Origin: an uncultured Actinomyces sp.
GTDB taxonomy: Bacteria > Actinomycetota > Actinomycetes > Actinomycetales > Actinomycetaceae
Reading direction: 5' to 3'
Length of the DNA: 12,980 nt
Assembly (NCBI GenBank): GCA_938040725.1
Contig: CALHZX010000065.1
Span: 1 to 12,980 of the forward strand
Shown here: piece after piece, positions 1-7,403 of the stretch
Numbering within the stretch: position 1 is the first letter of the stretch
Layout: each line of letters starts with the position of its first letter
The notes under the pieces: generated by a model
The model's input: the letters and a program-made list of their open reading frames with translations, nothing else
Told to the model about the DNA's origin: nothing
Databases searched by the model: none
Position numbers and translations under genes: made by a program

Positions 1-1
1 G

Positions 2-85
2 GATCAGCTGACGTGGGCGTTCGATGACCTCGTGATCGCGATCTCGAAGGGCCAGATCACGGCCTTTACTCCGACTTCCGCGTGA
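2..85 (+). CDS. C-terminal end of a fourth secreted-array paralog (partial)
   Basis: Only the last 27 codons and the TGA stop (83-85) lie in the window. The reading frame gives a tail with TWAFDDLVIA and ITAFTP. This matches the tails of the three full paralogs to the right (MWVFDDMIIG...AFVP, MWPFDDLAIG...AFTP, TWIFDDLLVG...AVTP). This is direct sequence evidence that the array continues leftwards past ispF. The start and most of the protein are outside the window, so nothing can be said about its anchor or N-terminus. Function is unknown, as for the full copies. Confidence 0.8.
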   Translation, partial: DQLTWAFDDLVIAISKGQITAFTPTSA

Positions 86-88
86 CGC

Positions 89-94
89 TACCCT
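89..94 (+). promoter_or_regulatory. Putative -10 box of ispF (leaderless)
   Basis: TACCCT fits the actinobacterial TANNNT -10 consensus and ends 6 nt before the ispF ATG at 101, so transcription would begin at or next to the A of the start codon. No Shine-Dalgarno sequence is present in the 15-nt gap after the upstream stop codon. No clear -35 box is visible. Inferred from spacing only. Confidence 0.4.
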
Positions 95-100
95 GGTGCC

Positions 101-595
101 ATGACTGATCTGCCTTTCCGCATCGGCCAAGCGGTCGACGTCCACGCGTTCGCCACGCCCGACTCGCCGCGCCCCCTGATGGTCGCCTGCCTCGAGTGGC
201 CGGGCGAGCGCCCCCTTGAGGGTCATTCGGACGCGGACGTGGCCGCCCACGCCCTCTGCGACGCGATGCTGCTGGCGACGGGGCTCGGCGAGCTCGGCAC
301 GGTCTTCGGCGTGGATCGCCCGGAGTGGGCGGGCGCTTCGGGGCGCGCGCTCCTGGAAGAGGTTCGCCGCATGACCGCCGAGGCCGGCTGGGTACTCGGC
401 AACGCGACCGTTCAGGTCGTGGGGAACCGGCCTCGTATGGCGGCGCGACTGCCCGAGGCCTGCACGGTCATGAGCGAGATCGCCGGGGGCACGGTCACCG
501 TGTCGGCGACGACCTCGGATCACCTGGGCTTCACGGGCCGAGGCGAGGGCGTAGCCGCGCTGGCGAGCGCCCTCATGGTGCGCGCCGAGGGGTAG
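101..595 (+). CDS. ispF: 2-C-methyl-D-erythritol 2,4-cyclodiphosphate synthase
   Basis: IspF converts CDP-methylerythritol 2-phosphate to the cyclic 2,4-diphosphate with release of CMP, in the cytosolic non-mevalonate isoprenoid pathway. The 164-residue length is normal for the family. Visible signatures are RIGxxxDVHxF at residues 7-17 (metal ligands D13 and H15), GHSDADVAAH at 41-50 (third metal ligand H50; active-site H42-S43), and the C-terminal ATTSDHLGFTGRGEG at 136-150. The family usually has a lysine just before the ATT of this last motif; here it is alanine. All other key residues are kept, so the enzyme should be active. The gene starts 15 nt after a secreted-array paralog and ends 43 nt before the next. 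It is not beside ispD, which lies about 10.9 kb away on the other strand. Expression probably starts from a leaderless promoter at 89-94. Confidence 0.96.
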   Translation: MTDLPFRIGQAVDVHAFATPDSPRPLMVACLEWPGERPLEGHSDADVAAHALCDAMLLATGLGELGTVFGVDRPEWAGASGRALLEEVRRMTAEAGWVLGNATVQVVGNRPRMAARLPEACTVMSEIAGGTVTVSATTSDHLGFTGRGEGVAALASALMVRAEG

Positions 596-626
596 CCCGC
601 GAGCGCCCACCGGTCGCGCAGCGTAG

Positions 627-632
627 TACAAA
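627..632 (+). promoter_or_regulatory. Possible -10 box for the first full array paralog
   Basis: TACAAA ends 6 nt before the ATG at 639, the same geometry as the other leaderless starts in this window, but it matches TANNNT poorly because the final T is missing. No Shine-Dalgarno sequence lies between the ispF stop and this ATG. Read-through from ispF is an alternative. Confidence 0.25.
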
Positions 633-638
633 CATGTC

Positions 639-2495
639 ATGAACGACGACGACCTCCGCCACGCGTCCGACGACCCCACACGCGCTCATCCATCCGACGC
701 GTGGGACGACATGTCACAGGTCGATATCCCCGCGCTCCCGGACTTTGGGGATCTTCCGGGGGTCGCGGATCTACCCGAACTTCCGCCGCTGCCAGAGTTG
801 GAAGCGTTGCAGGAGCTGACGATGCCAGAGGTGGTGATGCCGGACCTCGACGAGTTCCTCGCCGTCGCGCCGCCCGCGCCGGCCGATGTTCCTGGGCCGG
901 ATGCGCTCCCCTCGGCGGAGCCTGTCCCCGCTCACACGAACACCGCGTCCCAGACCCGCGCCCGCACCGCCCCTACGACCTCGCCACGGATGACTCCCAC
1001 AGCCAAGCAGGCGCCGAGACCCACCATTACCGTCGATCCCACGCCAGCGAGGACCCCGCGAGCCTCGGCACCCGCACAAAAGGGACCCAACATCCTCCTC
1101 ACGTCGATCATGTGGATCGTCCTGATCAGCGTCGGGTTCTCAATCATTGCGCCTGGTCACCGCACATCGCCGTCGAAGCCTGGGTCGCAGCAGACCTCGT
1201 CGAGCGCCAGCGCACAGGCGAACTCCGAGGTGCGCGAACATGCGGCGAACATGCCCGCCCGCGCACCCGGGTACCGCGGGAGCGCCACGAACACGCATTC
1301 CATCTCTGCGCAGTGGGCCTCGGGAGTGGCCACCGCGTGGACGCTCGAGCTGCGGTCAGAGATGACTCAGCTCGAGCCGCAGATGTTCGCCGAGGGCCAG
1401 GTCCTCTACATCGCCGGCTACGACACGATCGAGGGCCAGAGCGGTTCCGCGGTCAGGACTTTGGCCTACGACCTGTCCGGGGAGGAACCCACCCTCCTGT
1501 GGAACACGATCGGCCCCGCGGAAAACTCGGCGATCGCGACATACACGCCCGCATTCGTGTCGGGCGAGAACCAGCTCTTTTTCCATGACGTGGTTATCGA
1601 CAAGGCGACCGGCGAGCACACGCAGGCTCCGTGGGGCAAAGAGTTTCCCATCGCGCAGGCCGACGGCATCGTGGTGACATGCTCGACGACATCCACGTGC
1701 AGCGGGTGGACGCAGACACCCGGCGTGTGGACGAATCGGTGGGAGACACCCACGAATCCGCAGGTGGGGTACGGATTTGCGAACCATGGCCTCGGCTACG
1801 CACCCAAGGGCGCGGTTCTCGCCGGCAGCGGTACGCGCGCATCAGCTCTGGTCCCCACTAACTTCGAACAGCCCCTGCAGATCCTCGATATCCACACCGG
1901 CCTGGGAACGGTCCTGCCCGCTCCCGGCGCGGCAAACAAGACCTCCAGCGTCGAGGTGACGAGCGACGGCTTCATCGTCCTCGAGGTCAGCAAGAAGCAG
2001 GGACTGGTCCTCGACAGCACGGGAACCGTCCAATCCAGCTTCACGGTTGACGGGTACACGCGGCTGCCCGCGGTCAGCCGCAACGGCACCAACCCAAGCG
2101 CAGCGGACATCAAGACCTTCATGACGACGAAGACTGCGAATTGGTCGACGGGCACGGTAGACCTCGTGGGCAAGACAGACTGTTCCATCGAGGTCACCCT
2201 CACCTCCGACGGATCGACGCACACAACCCCGGTGCCCGGCGCGCTGAGTCCGTTCATGACCAGCTCGTGCTACTTCGAACCGAAGGAGGTCCGCGTCAGC
2301 GCGGATGCGTCGGTTCTCTACACCGATACCTTCACCTACCAGGACAAGAGCCGATACTTCATCGATACCGTCAACGGTCTCATCTACACGTCACCCGAAC
2401 TCAACTCGCCGAAACAGACCATGTGGGTCTTCGACGACATGATCATCGGCATGACCGAGGACGGCATCAAGGCGTTCGTACCAGCGTCCTCCTGA
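639..2495 (+). CDS. Membrane-anchored secreted-array protein, copy A (unknown function)
   Basis: This 618-residue protein has three parts. Residues 1-150 are a predicted cytosolic region rich in Asp, Glu and Pro, with repeated LP/PEL units at about 30-72 and a Thr/Pro/Ala-rich stretch at 95-148. Residues 152-171 form one membrane segment. A Ser-rich linker and an outer domain (about 205-618) follow. The outer domain opens with YRGSATNT and ASGVATAW (212-234), carries VIDKATGE (319-326) and C348-x5-C354-SGW, and ends with FDDMIIG. The alternating hydrophobic pattern and the DKATG turn recall PQQ-like beta-propellers, but that fold is inference. C348/C354 could form a disulfide outside the cell; C515 and C544 may form a second. 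It is the only copy with a long cytosolic N-terminus. It follows ispF by 43 nt and precedes copy B by 44 nt. Function is not recognised. Confidence 0.85.
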   Translation: MNDDDLRHASDDPTRAHPSDAWDDMSQVDIPALPDFGDLPGVADLPELPPLPELEALQELTMPEVVMPDLDEFLAVAPPAPADVPGPDALPSAEPVPAHTNTASQTRARTAPTTSPRMTPTAKQAPRPTITVDPTPARTPRASAPAQKGPNILLTSIMWIVLISVGFSIIAPGHRTSPSKPGSQQTSSSASAQANSEVREHAANMPARAPGYRGSATNTHSISAQWASGVATAWTLELRSEMTQLEPQMFAEGQVLYIAGYDTIEGQSGSAVRTLAYDLSGEEPTLLWNTIGPAENSAIATYTPAFVSGENQLFFHDVVIDKATGEHTQAPWGKEFPIAQADGIVVTCSTTSTCSGWTQTPGVWTNRWETPTNPQVGYGFANHGLGYAPKGAVLAGSGTRASALVPTNFEQPLQILDIHTGLGTVLPAPGAANKTSSVEVTSDGFIVLEVSKKQGLVLDSTGTVQSSFTVDGYTRLPAVSRNGTNPSAADIKTFMTTKTANWSTGTVDLVGKTDCSIEVTLTSDGSTHTTPVPGALSPFMTSSCYFEPKEVRVSADASVLYTDTFTYQDKSRYFIDTVNGLIYTSPELNSPKQTMWVFDDMIIGMTEDGIKAFVPASS

Positions 2496-2528
2496 GGTCG
2501 GCATCCGATTACCGCACCGCCATTGACA

Positions 2529-2534
2529 TATTAT
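2529..2534 (+). promoter_or_regulatory. -10 box of copy B (leaderless promoter)
   Basis: TATTAT is a strong -10 match in an AT-rich island within otherwise GC-rich DNA. It ends 5 nt before the ATG at 2540, so the transcript should begin at or within a base or two of the start codon. There is no Shine-Dalgarno sequence. TATAGA at 2532-2537 is a weaker alternative that would suit the second ATG at 2546. No -35 box is evident. Confidence 0.5.
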
Positions 2535-2539
2535 AGAAA

Positions 2540-4015
2540 ATGCACATGAGCAATGACGATCATCCGGGAACGAACAACCCACCGCGCACCGAACAGTGGG
2601 GGATGCCGAGCGGGACGCCCCCAATCCCCCGCCCCGCCGGTGCGCAGCCCTACGCGAGGAGACGCGGGAGGCCTGTCCTCCTCGCGGTTCTCCTGTGCAT
2701 CATTGTCGTCATCGTCGCCGTCCTTGGCATCCGTCAGCTCACACAGACCCTGGGGGGTCAGGACCCTCACCATTCATTCACCTCCACCCCTACCGTCGGC
2801 TACTCGGGGGCCGCCACAAGCACGGGAGCGATCTCCTCAGCCTGGGCCTCGGGCGTCGAAACGGCGTGGAGAATCCCCTTCCCCTCCACACAGTACGGCC
2901 CGCGCGCGATCACAACCGTTGAGGGCACCACCCTGTACGTATTCTTCTCGGGTCCGGATTACTCCACGCGTAAGGCCACCGTCGCGGCCTTCGATATCTC
3001 TTCCGAGCAGCCGCGCGAGCTGTGGCGCACGACGGGTCCCGTGCCCGAGTCGTTCGGGCGACCCAGCTTCGTGTCCGACGGGGATCAGTTCATCGTCGGC
3101 AGCATCGTCATCGACAAAGCGTCGGGGGCGCAGTCCTTGGCACCCTGGAAGGGATCGGAGGCGCTCGCGGCCATTGATGGCATCGTCGTAGCCTGCGATA
3201 AGAAACAGGCGTGCTCGGGCTGGACGCAGGAGTCCTCCTCGTGGGTGCGCCAGTGGGAGACAACCACTGCCAGCCAACAGGGTGCCCTGTCCACGTTAGA
3301 CAAGCTCTCATACACCAATACACCCGTGATCGGTACCGGAGAGCACCAGTCGGTTGTCCTGCGGGTGGACTCGCCGACGCACCTGGCGCAGCTGATTGAT
3401 CCGCGAACCGGGCGGGTCACGGACGCCGCCTCTGCGAGCCCCTTCAGGGACAGACAGAACAACGTTGCATCTTTTGTTATCACCAGCGATGGGCTCCTAG
3501 CTTTCAACGATGACCTTTTCGTCACCTACGACGCCGACGGCTTCATCACGGGGACCCAGGCCTACAAGCAGATGAAGAGAATACCGACGCGCGACGAGCG
3601 CATGCCTACCACGGCCGAACTCGGAGAATTCCTGAGCGGCGCTCGCCCAGCGTGGTCGAACGCGTCGGTCACAGCCCCGACACAGGCTGCGGCCGGCACC
3701 CCCTTCAGCCTCACGGTGACGCCGAGCGATGGGCGCTCGCCCTTCACTCTTGATCCCAACAACAACGACCAGTTTTACTCCGCGGCCAACTTTTGGCCCT
3801 CCGAGGTTCGAGCCAGCGCCGACACATCGGTCGTGTACGTCGAGTCAGTCGATCACGCCGACAGGGGCAACAGGTTCTTCTTCGATACGGCCAGCGGCAA
3901 GGGACACGGTTCCCTGGAATTTCACGACGCTGATCACCTCATGTGGCCCTTCGATGACCTGGCCATCGGCGTGACGGTCGACGGTGTTGTGGCATTCACA
4001 CCAAAGGCCTCGTGA
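2540..4015 (+). CDS. Membrane-anchored secreted-array protein, copy B (unknown function)
   Basis: This 491-residue paralog of copy A has a short Pro-rich cytosolic segment ending in basic residues RRRGR (40-44). One membrane helix follows at about 46-64, then an outer domain. The conserved blocks appear in the same order as in copy A: YSGAATST...SSAWASGVETAW (88-110), a SSEQPRELWRTTGP block (154-167), VIDKASG (190-196), C219-x5-C225-SGW, and the terminal FDDLAIG...AFTP. The positive-inside rule puts the N-terminus in the cytosol and the large domain outside. A start at the second ATG (2546) would remove only two residues. The gene probably has its own leaderless promoter at 2529-2534. The outer domain may be a beta-propeller judging from its strand-turn pattern, but no known family is recognised with certainty. 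Confidence 0.88.
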   Translation: MHMSNDDHPGTNNPPRTEQWGMPSGTPPIPRPAGAQPYARRRGRPVLLAVLLCIIVVIVAVLGIRQLTQTLGGQDPHHSFTSTPTVGYSGAATSTGAISSAWASGVETAWRIPFPSTQYGPRAITTVEGTTLYVFFSGPDYSTRKATVAAFDISSEQPRELWRTTGPVPESFGRPSFVSDGDQFIVGSIVIDKASGAQSLAPWKGSEALAAIDGIVVACDKKQACSGWTQESSSWVRQWETTTASQQGALSTLDKLSYTNTPVIGTGEHQSVVLRVDSPTHLAQLIDPRTGRVTDAASASPFRDRQNNVASFVITSDGLLAFNDDLFVTYDADGFITGTQAYKQMKRIPTRDERMPTTAELGEFLSGARPAWSNASVTAPTQAAAGTPFSLTVTPSDGRSPFTLDPNNNDQFYSAANFWPSEVRASADTSVVYVESVDHADRGNRFFFDTASGKGHGSLEFHDADHLMWPFDDLAIGVTVDGVVAFTPKAS

Positions 4016-4079
4016 ACCCCAGCCGTTGAACACCTGCCCGCGAACCCCCAACCTGAGCGACGACAGAAAAGACACGCCC

Positions 4080-5504
4080 ATGAGCACCAACGCCCCCCAG
4101 CGCGGGACCTCCATGAGGCCCACACGACCGACGCGCCTCTTCCTGACGACGACCGGGGTCGCGCTCGCCGCGAGCCTCGGGGCATTCCTCGCGCCCTCGC
4201 TGAGCACCAGCGCCCTCCAACTCCCCGGCCCGGCTACGACCCCACCTCCGCACATCACAGGCTCGGAGCAGGAGACGAGCCCGGAGGCGACCGGCTACCA
4301 GGGGAGGGCCACCAACACGAACGAGCTGTCGAGCGCGTGGGACTCGGGCGTCGCGACTGCCTGGTCCCTGCCCACCAGCGACGCTCTCCTGCCCGCGCAG
4401 CTGATCGCCGAGGGCCAGACCTTGTACACGCTGACCTACGGAAGCGGCGCAGAGGCCGTGACCACGGTGTCCGCTTACGACGTGTCGGGCAGCGAGCCGG
4501 TCGCCCAGTGGACCACGACCGGACCCCTGCCCTCACGGATTCGCGCTGAGGCGTTCCCGTCCTCCGTCTCGACTCCGAACGAGATTCTGCTGAGCGACAT
4601 CATTGTCGACCGATCGACCGGTGCGCAGACGCAGGCCCCCTGGGGTTCCGACCTGCCGGTGGGAGTCGTCGACGGCATCCTCGTCACCTGCGACACCTTC
4701 AGCTCATGCTCTGGGTGGTCCCGCGACTCGGGCGCCTGGAGCCACCTCTGGTCCACGACCACCTCGCCCCAGCGCCGCGCGGGCCTCGCCCACTCGGGTC
4801 TGACAGTTCCCGCGAGCGCCGTCATCGGTGCCGGCGCGGGCGCTGCCGTGGTCGTCCCCGTCGACGAGGCCCATGAAGCACCGCAGCTCATCAACCCGAC
4901 CACGGGTGAGCTGAAGACTCTCGGGAATGCCCCCTCCACGGCCGGCCCATCCGTCTCCAGGATCACGCTGGCGAGCGACGGAATCCTCGTCGCCGGCGAG
5001 AAGGAGAGTATTGCCTACAACACCACGGGCGAGGTCGTGGGCACTGTCGGGGCCGGGTGGATGCTCGACCGTTTTCCGGCGTCAGACCACGGGATCCCGA
5101 GTACGGCAGTACTCGGTTCTTTCATGACGCAGGGCATCGCCCCGTGGACAACCGCCACAGTGGAGCAGCCCTATTCAAACGACGTCAACGGTCATCTCCT
5201 GGCGGTGAGCCCGACCGGTGGGCACACCAGCCGCACGATCAACCCCGGTAAGTCATACTCCGACCACGCTCTGCCGACCGACTGGCCTGCCGCACAGATG
5301 CGCGCCAGCACAGACGGCAAGGCGCTGTTCGTCCAATGCTTCCCATCGTCCCCCGCCGGTGCCTTCTTCTTCGGCATGGAACGCGAGATCACCTACGTGT
5401 CGCCGGAGCTGGACGAGGCCACGAACCTCACGTGGATTTTCGACGACTTGCTCGTGGGGGCACGCAGCGGCGAGGTCATCGCCGTGACGCCACGGACCCC
5501 GTAA
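4080..5504 (+). CDS. Secreted or membrane-anchored array protein, copy C (unknown function)
   Basis: This is the third full paralog, 474 residues from the ATG at 4080. An upstream in-frame start at 3984 lies inside copy B and would put a poorly hydrophobic leader before the signal, so 4080 is preferred. The N-terminus has several Arg residues (9-19), a hydrophobic stretch at about 20-40 and a small-residue STSA (42-45). This could be a cleavable signal peptide or an uncleaved anchor. Shared blocks are YQGRATNT...SSAWDSGVATAW (73-95), SGSEPVAQWTTTGP (136-149), IIVDRSTG (174-181), C204-x5-C210-SGW and the tail FDDLLVG...AVTP. It lacks the long cytosolic part of copy A. No clear Shine-Dalgarno sequence or leaderless -10 box precedes it, so it may depend on copy B transcription. 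The hairpin at 5522-5562 ends the unit. Confidence 0.87.
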   Translation: MSTNAPQRGTSMRPTRPTRLFLTTTGVALAASLGAFLAPSLSTSALQLPGPATTPPPHITGSEQETSPEATGYQGRATNTNELSSAWDSGVATAWSLPTSDALLPAQLIAEGQTLYTLTYGSGAEAVTTVSAYDVSGSEPVAQWTTTGPLPSRIRAEAFPSSVSTPNEILLSDIIVDRSTGAQTQAPWGSDLPVGVVDGILVTCDTFSSCSGWSRDSGAWSHLWSTTTSPQRRAGLAHSGLTVPASAVIGAGAGAAVVVPVDEAHEAPQLINPTTGELKTLGNAPSTAGPSVSRITLASDGILVAGEKESIAYNTTGEVVGTVGAGWMLDRFPASDHGIPSTAVLGSFMTQGIAPWTTATVEQPYSNDVNGHLLAVSPTGGHTSRTINPGKSYSDHALPTDWPAAQMRASTDGKALFVQCFPSSPAGAFFFGMEREITYVSPELDEATNLTWIFDDLLVGARSGEVIAVTPRTP

Positions 5505-5521
5505 GCGGATCGTCATAGAAC

Positions 5522-5562
5522 CGTCCCCGACGCCCGAGGCTCACTCGGTTGCGTCGGGGACG
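5522..5562. terminator. Strong hairpin between convergent genes, likely bidirectional terminator
   Basis: A perfect 12-bp stem (5522-5533 with 5551-5562) encloses a second 5-bp stem (CCGAG 5534-5538 with CTCGG 5544-5548) closed by the loop GCTCA. Two unpaired T residues separate the stems. It lies 17 nt after the stop of copy C and 35 nt before the end of the convergent transporter gene. Only a weak T-rich stretch (TATCGTTT) follows on the + strand, so it may act by stem strength. Confidence 0.75.
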
Positions 5563-5597
5563 TATCGTTTGGGGGCGTGGGTGCCTCGTCGAGGAGC

Positions 5598-6947
5598 TCA
5601 GTCCTCCATGTGGTCCAGGGTCGCGCGGTCTGCCTTCACGGGGATCGTGAGGGCCAGGCCGAAGCCGAGGATCAGCATGATGCCGAGGATGCCCCAGTAG
5701 GTGTAGTCCTCGCCGGCGGGCGTCATGCGCTTGCCGAGCACGAGGAAGAAGCTGTACATGGCGGGGGCCATGAAGGACACGGCGCGTCCGGTCGTCGCGT
5801 AGAGGCCGAAAACCTCGCCCTCGCGGCCGGCGGGGATGATGCGCGACAGGAAGGAACGCGACGCGGACTGCGTGGGGCCGACGAAGACGCAGAGGACCAG
5901 GCCGAGGCTCCAGAACACGATGGGGCCCTGGGCGTGCAGGAAGAAGACGCCGAAGCCTGCGACGACCATGGCGCACAGCGACAGGATGATGACCTTCTTC
6001 GGGCCGATCTTGTCGTCGACCCACCCGAAGGCGACGGTCGCCAGGCCTGCGACAACATTGGCGGCGATTGCGAAGATCAACACCTCGCTGGCGCTGAAGC
6101 CGAAGGCCGTCTTGGCCAGGACCGCGCCGAAGGTAAAGACGCCGGCGAGGCCGTCGCGGAAGACGGCGGAGGCGATGAGGAAGAAGAGGGTGTGCGGGGC
6201 CTCGTTCTTGAGGGTGCGCACGGTGCGCCACAGGAGCTTGTAGGAGTCGATGATCGACTCGTTGTCGCCGCCGGTCTGGACCTTCTTGGGCATCGGCGGG
6301 TGGAGGATGACGGGGATCGCGAAGCCACCGAGCCACAGGGCGGCGATCACCATGGAGATGCGGATGTTCAGGTGCGCGTCGGTGGGCACTTTCAGCAGGT
6401 TGACGCCGATGAGGCCGACGTAGAGGATGAGCAGCAGGACGATGCCGCCGATGTAGCCGGCTGCCCAGCCGAAGCCGGAGATCTTGCCGCGGTCTTCCTT
6501 CTCGCCCAGGTGGTTGAGCATCGCGTTGTAGTTCACCGAGGCGAACTCGAAGAACACGTTACCCAGGCCGAGCAGCGCAATACCCAGCATGAGGGCACCC
6601 TGGGGCCCGAGGACCGACTCGGGGTGCACGAAGTACATGGCGAGCATGCAGACAACGACCGCGCCTGTGAACCATCCGAGCCAGACTCCGCCCCGGCCTC
6701 GTCGATCAGCGCGCTGGCCGGTGATGGGGGCGAGCAGGGCGATGAACAGGCCCGCGATCGTCATGCCGTTACTCAGCCAGGTCGAGGCCGTGCCCGAGTC
6801 GGTGAAGACGCCGTCGCTGGTCAGGTAGGTCGTGAACACGAATGTCGTGGCGACCGCGTTGAAGGCGGCGCTACCCCAGTCCCAGGCCGCCCAGTCGACG
6901 ACTCGGCGCGTGATCACGCGGTGTGGGGTGGTGGGCGTTGTGCTCAT
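5598..6947 (-). CDS. MFS transporter, UMF1/Atg22-like family
   Basis: A 449-residue integral membrane protein with about 12 hydrophobic helices. Family signs are the N-terminal WDWGSAAFN (22-30), close to the YDWxNSAF of Atg22/UMF1 proteins, and the first MFS loop motif GQRADRRGRG (77-86). The middle-loop block GKISGFGWAAGYIGG (154-168) and a repeat of the loop motif, GWVDDKIGPKK (308-318), also fit. This family is linked to amino-acid or small-solute efflux, but the substrate cannot be read from sequence. GAAGGAG (complement of 6957-6963) stands 9 nt before the ATG and fixes the start. Its 3' end faces copy C across a strong hairpin, and its 5' end is divergent from the type VII cassette with about 155 nt between. 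Codon use and GC match the chromosome backbone, unlike the cassette to the right. Confidence 0.92.
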   Translation of the reverse strand: MSTTPTTPHRVITRRVVDWAAWDWGSAAFNAVATTFVFTTYLTSDGVFTDSGTASTWLSNGMTIAGLFIALLAPITGQRADRRGRGGVWLGWFTGAVVVCMLAMYFVHPESVLGPQGALMLGIALLGLGNVFFEFASVNYNAMLNHLGEKEDRGKISGFGWAAGYIGGIVLLLILYVGLIGVNLLKVPTDAHLNIRISMVIAALWLGGFAIPVILHPPMPKKVQTGGDNESIIDSYKLLWRTVRTLKNEAPHTLFFLIASAVFRDGLAGVFTFGAVLAKTAFGFSASEVLIFAIAANVVAGLATVAFGWVDDKIGPKKVIILSLCAMVVAGFGVFFLHAQGPIVFWSLGLVLCVFVGPTQSASRSFLSRIIPAGREGEVFGLYATTGRAVSFMAPAMYSFFLVLGKRMTPAGEDYTYWGILGIMLILGFGLALTIPVKADRATLDHMED

Positions 6948-7000
6948 GGGATCGGGCTCCTTCGATGGGGAGTGCTCGGAGGCGCGTGTGCGTCCAGGGT

Positions 7001-7016
7001 GAAACTACCACGTTTC
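7001..7016. promoter_or_regulatory. Small inverted repeat in the divergent promoter region
   Basis: GAAAC-6 nt-GTTTC lies between the transporter and the toxin cassette. On the - strand it overlaps TAGTTT (complement of 7002-7007), a possible -10 box of the transporter about 55 nt before its ATG. It could be an operator for the transporter. Arms of 5 bp are short enough to be chance. Confidence 0.25.
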
Positions 7017-7048
7017 GTAGCTCACTCTCTCCTCGGGCCGCCCCAGGA

Positions 7049-7096
7049 ACGAGGCCGGGGAACCACCAGCGCGACCTGACTACTTGCCATATGCTG
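7049..7096 (+). repeat. Cassette promoter repeat, copy 1
   Basis: The first 32 nt (7049-7080) are identical to 10519-10550. The next 16 nt, including CATATGCTG, match 13 of 16 with 10551-10566. The repeat ends at the -10 box TATGCT (7090-7095), and similarity stops right after it. Both copies stand before genes of the same cassette, which points to a duplicated promoter and operator region rather than a mobile element end. Confidence 0.85.
7090..7095 (+). promoter_or_regulatory. -10 box of the type VII cassette (leaderless)
   Basis: TATGCT fits TANNNT and ends 6 nt before the ATG at 7102, so transcription should start at the start codon. It closes the 48-bp repeat shared with the third membrane-protein gene. 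No canonical -35 box is visible 16-18 nt upstream (sequence there is near CAGCGC), so activation by a protein bound to the repeat is possible. Confidence 0.55.
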
Positions 7097-7101
7097 TCTA
7101 C

Positions 7102-7403
7102 ATGGCAGACATGTCCGTTAACACACACCCTGATGTAGCCCTCCTTACCTCTACATCCCTGTTTGGCTAGACAACAAAGGACTCGTCCAGATATCGATTG
7201 CAGACGGAGCTCAGAAGGAGAAAATTCTTCTCGCATACACAGCACTCGATAGGCTCCTTGACGCGCTTGGCGATAAGCAGCCTTGGGCCGCCATCCCAAC
7301 TGCCCAGCTGTCGACAATCAAGGAAGAAACTGGCTACACACACCTCGTTGTCGATCACTTCGTCAGCGACATCATAAGGAAGATGAGTGAGTATGAAGGG
7401 TGA
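7102..7403 (+). pseudogene. SseB/SAV_915-like small protein, frameshifted
   Basis: The ATG at 7102 opens MADMSVNTHPDVA but this frame ends at TAG 7168. A different frame, open from 7134 to the TGA at 7401-7403, has clear coding character: YIPVWLDNKGLVQISIADG, then LLAYTALDRLLDALG, QPWAAIP and HLVVDHF. It has no usable start codon before 7384. Restoring one C in the CC pair at 7143-7144 joins the two into a single 100-residue protein. The pattern (PVWLD start, YTxLxRL, QPWAxIPxxxL, VVD end) resembles SseB-type/SAV_915-type small proteins seen near actinobacterial type VII secretion genes; I recall this from family patterns and have not tested it. It overlaps the start of the next gene. A real inactivating deletion, a sequencing indel or a recoding event are all possible. 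Confidence 0.65.

Noticed and set aside
3984..4079. Upstream start for array copy C
   Set aside because: It lies in the end of copy B and would place 32 poorly hydrophobic residues before the signal segment; ATG 4080 gives a normal basic-hydrophobic N-terminus.
5577..7079. A 500-codon open frame on the + strand opposite the transporter gene
   Set aside because: It is antisense to a clear MFS gene, has a biased, highly charged composition, no ribosome site and no recognisable protein pattern. Long antisense frames are common in high-GC DNA.
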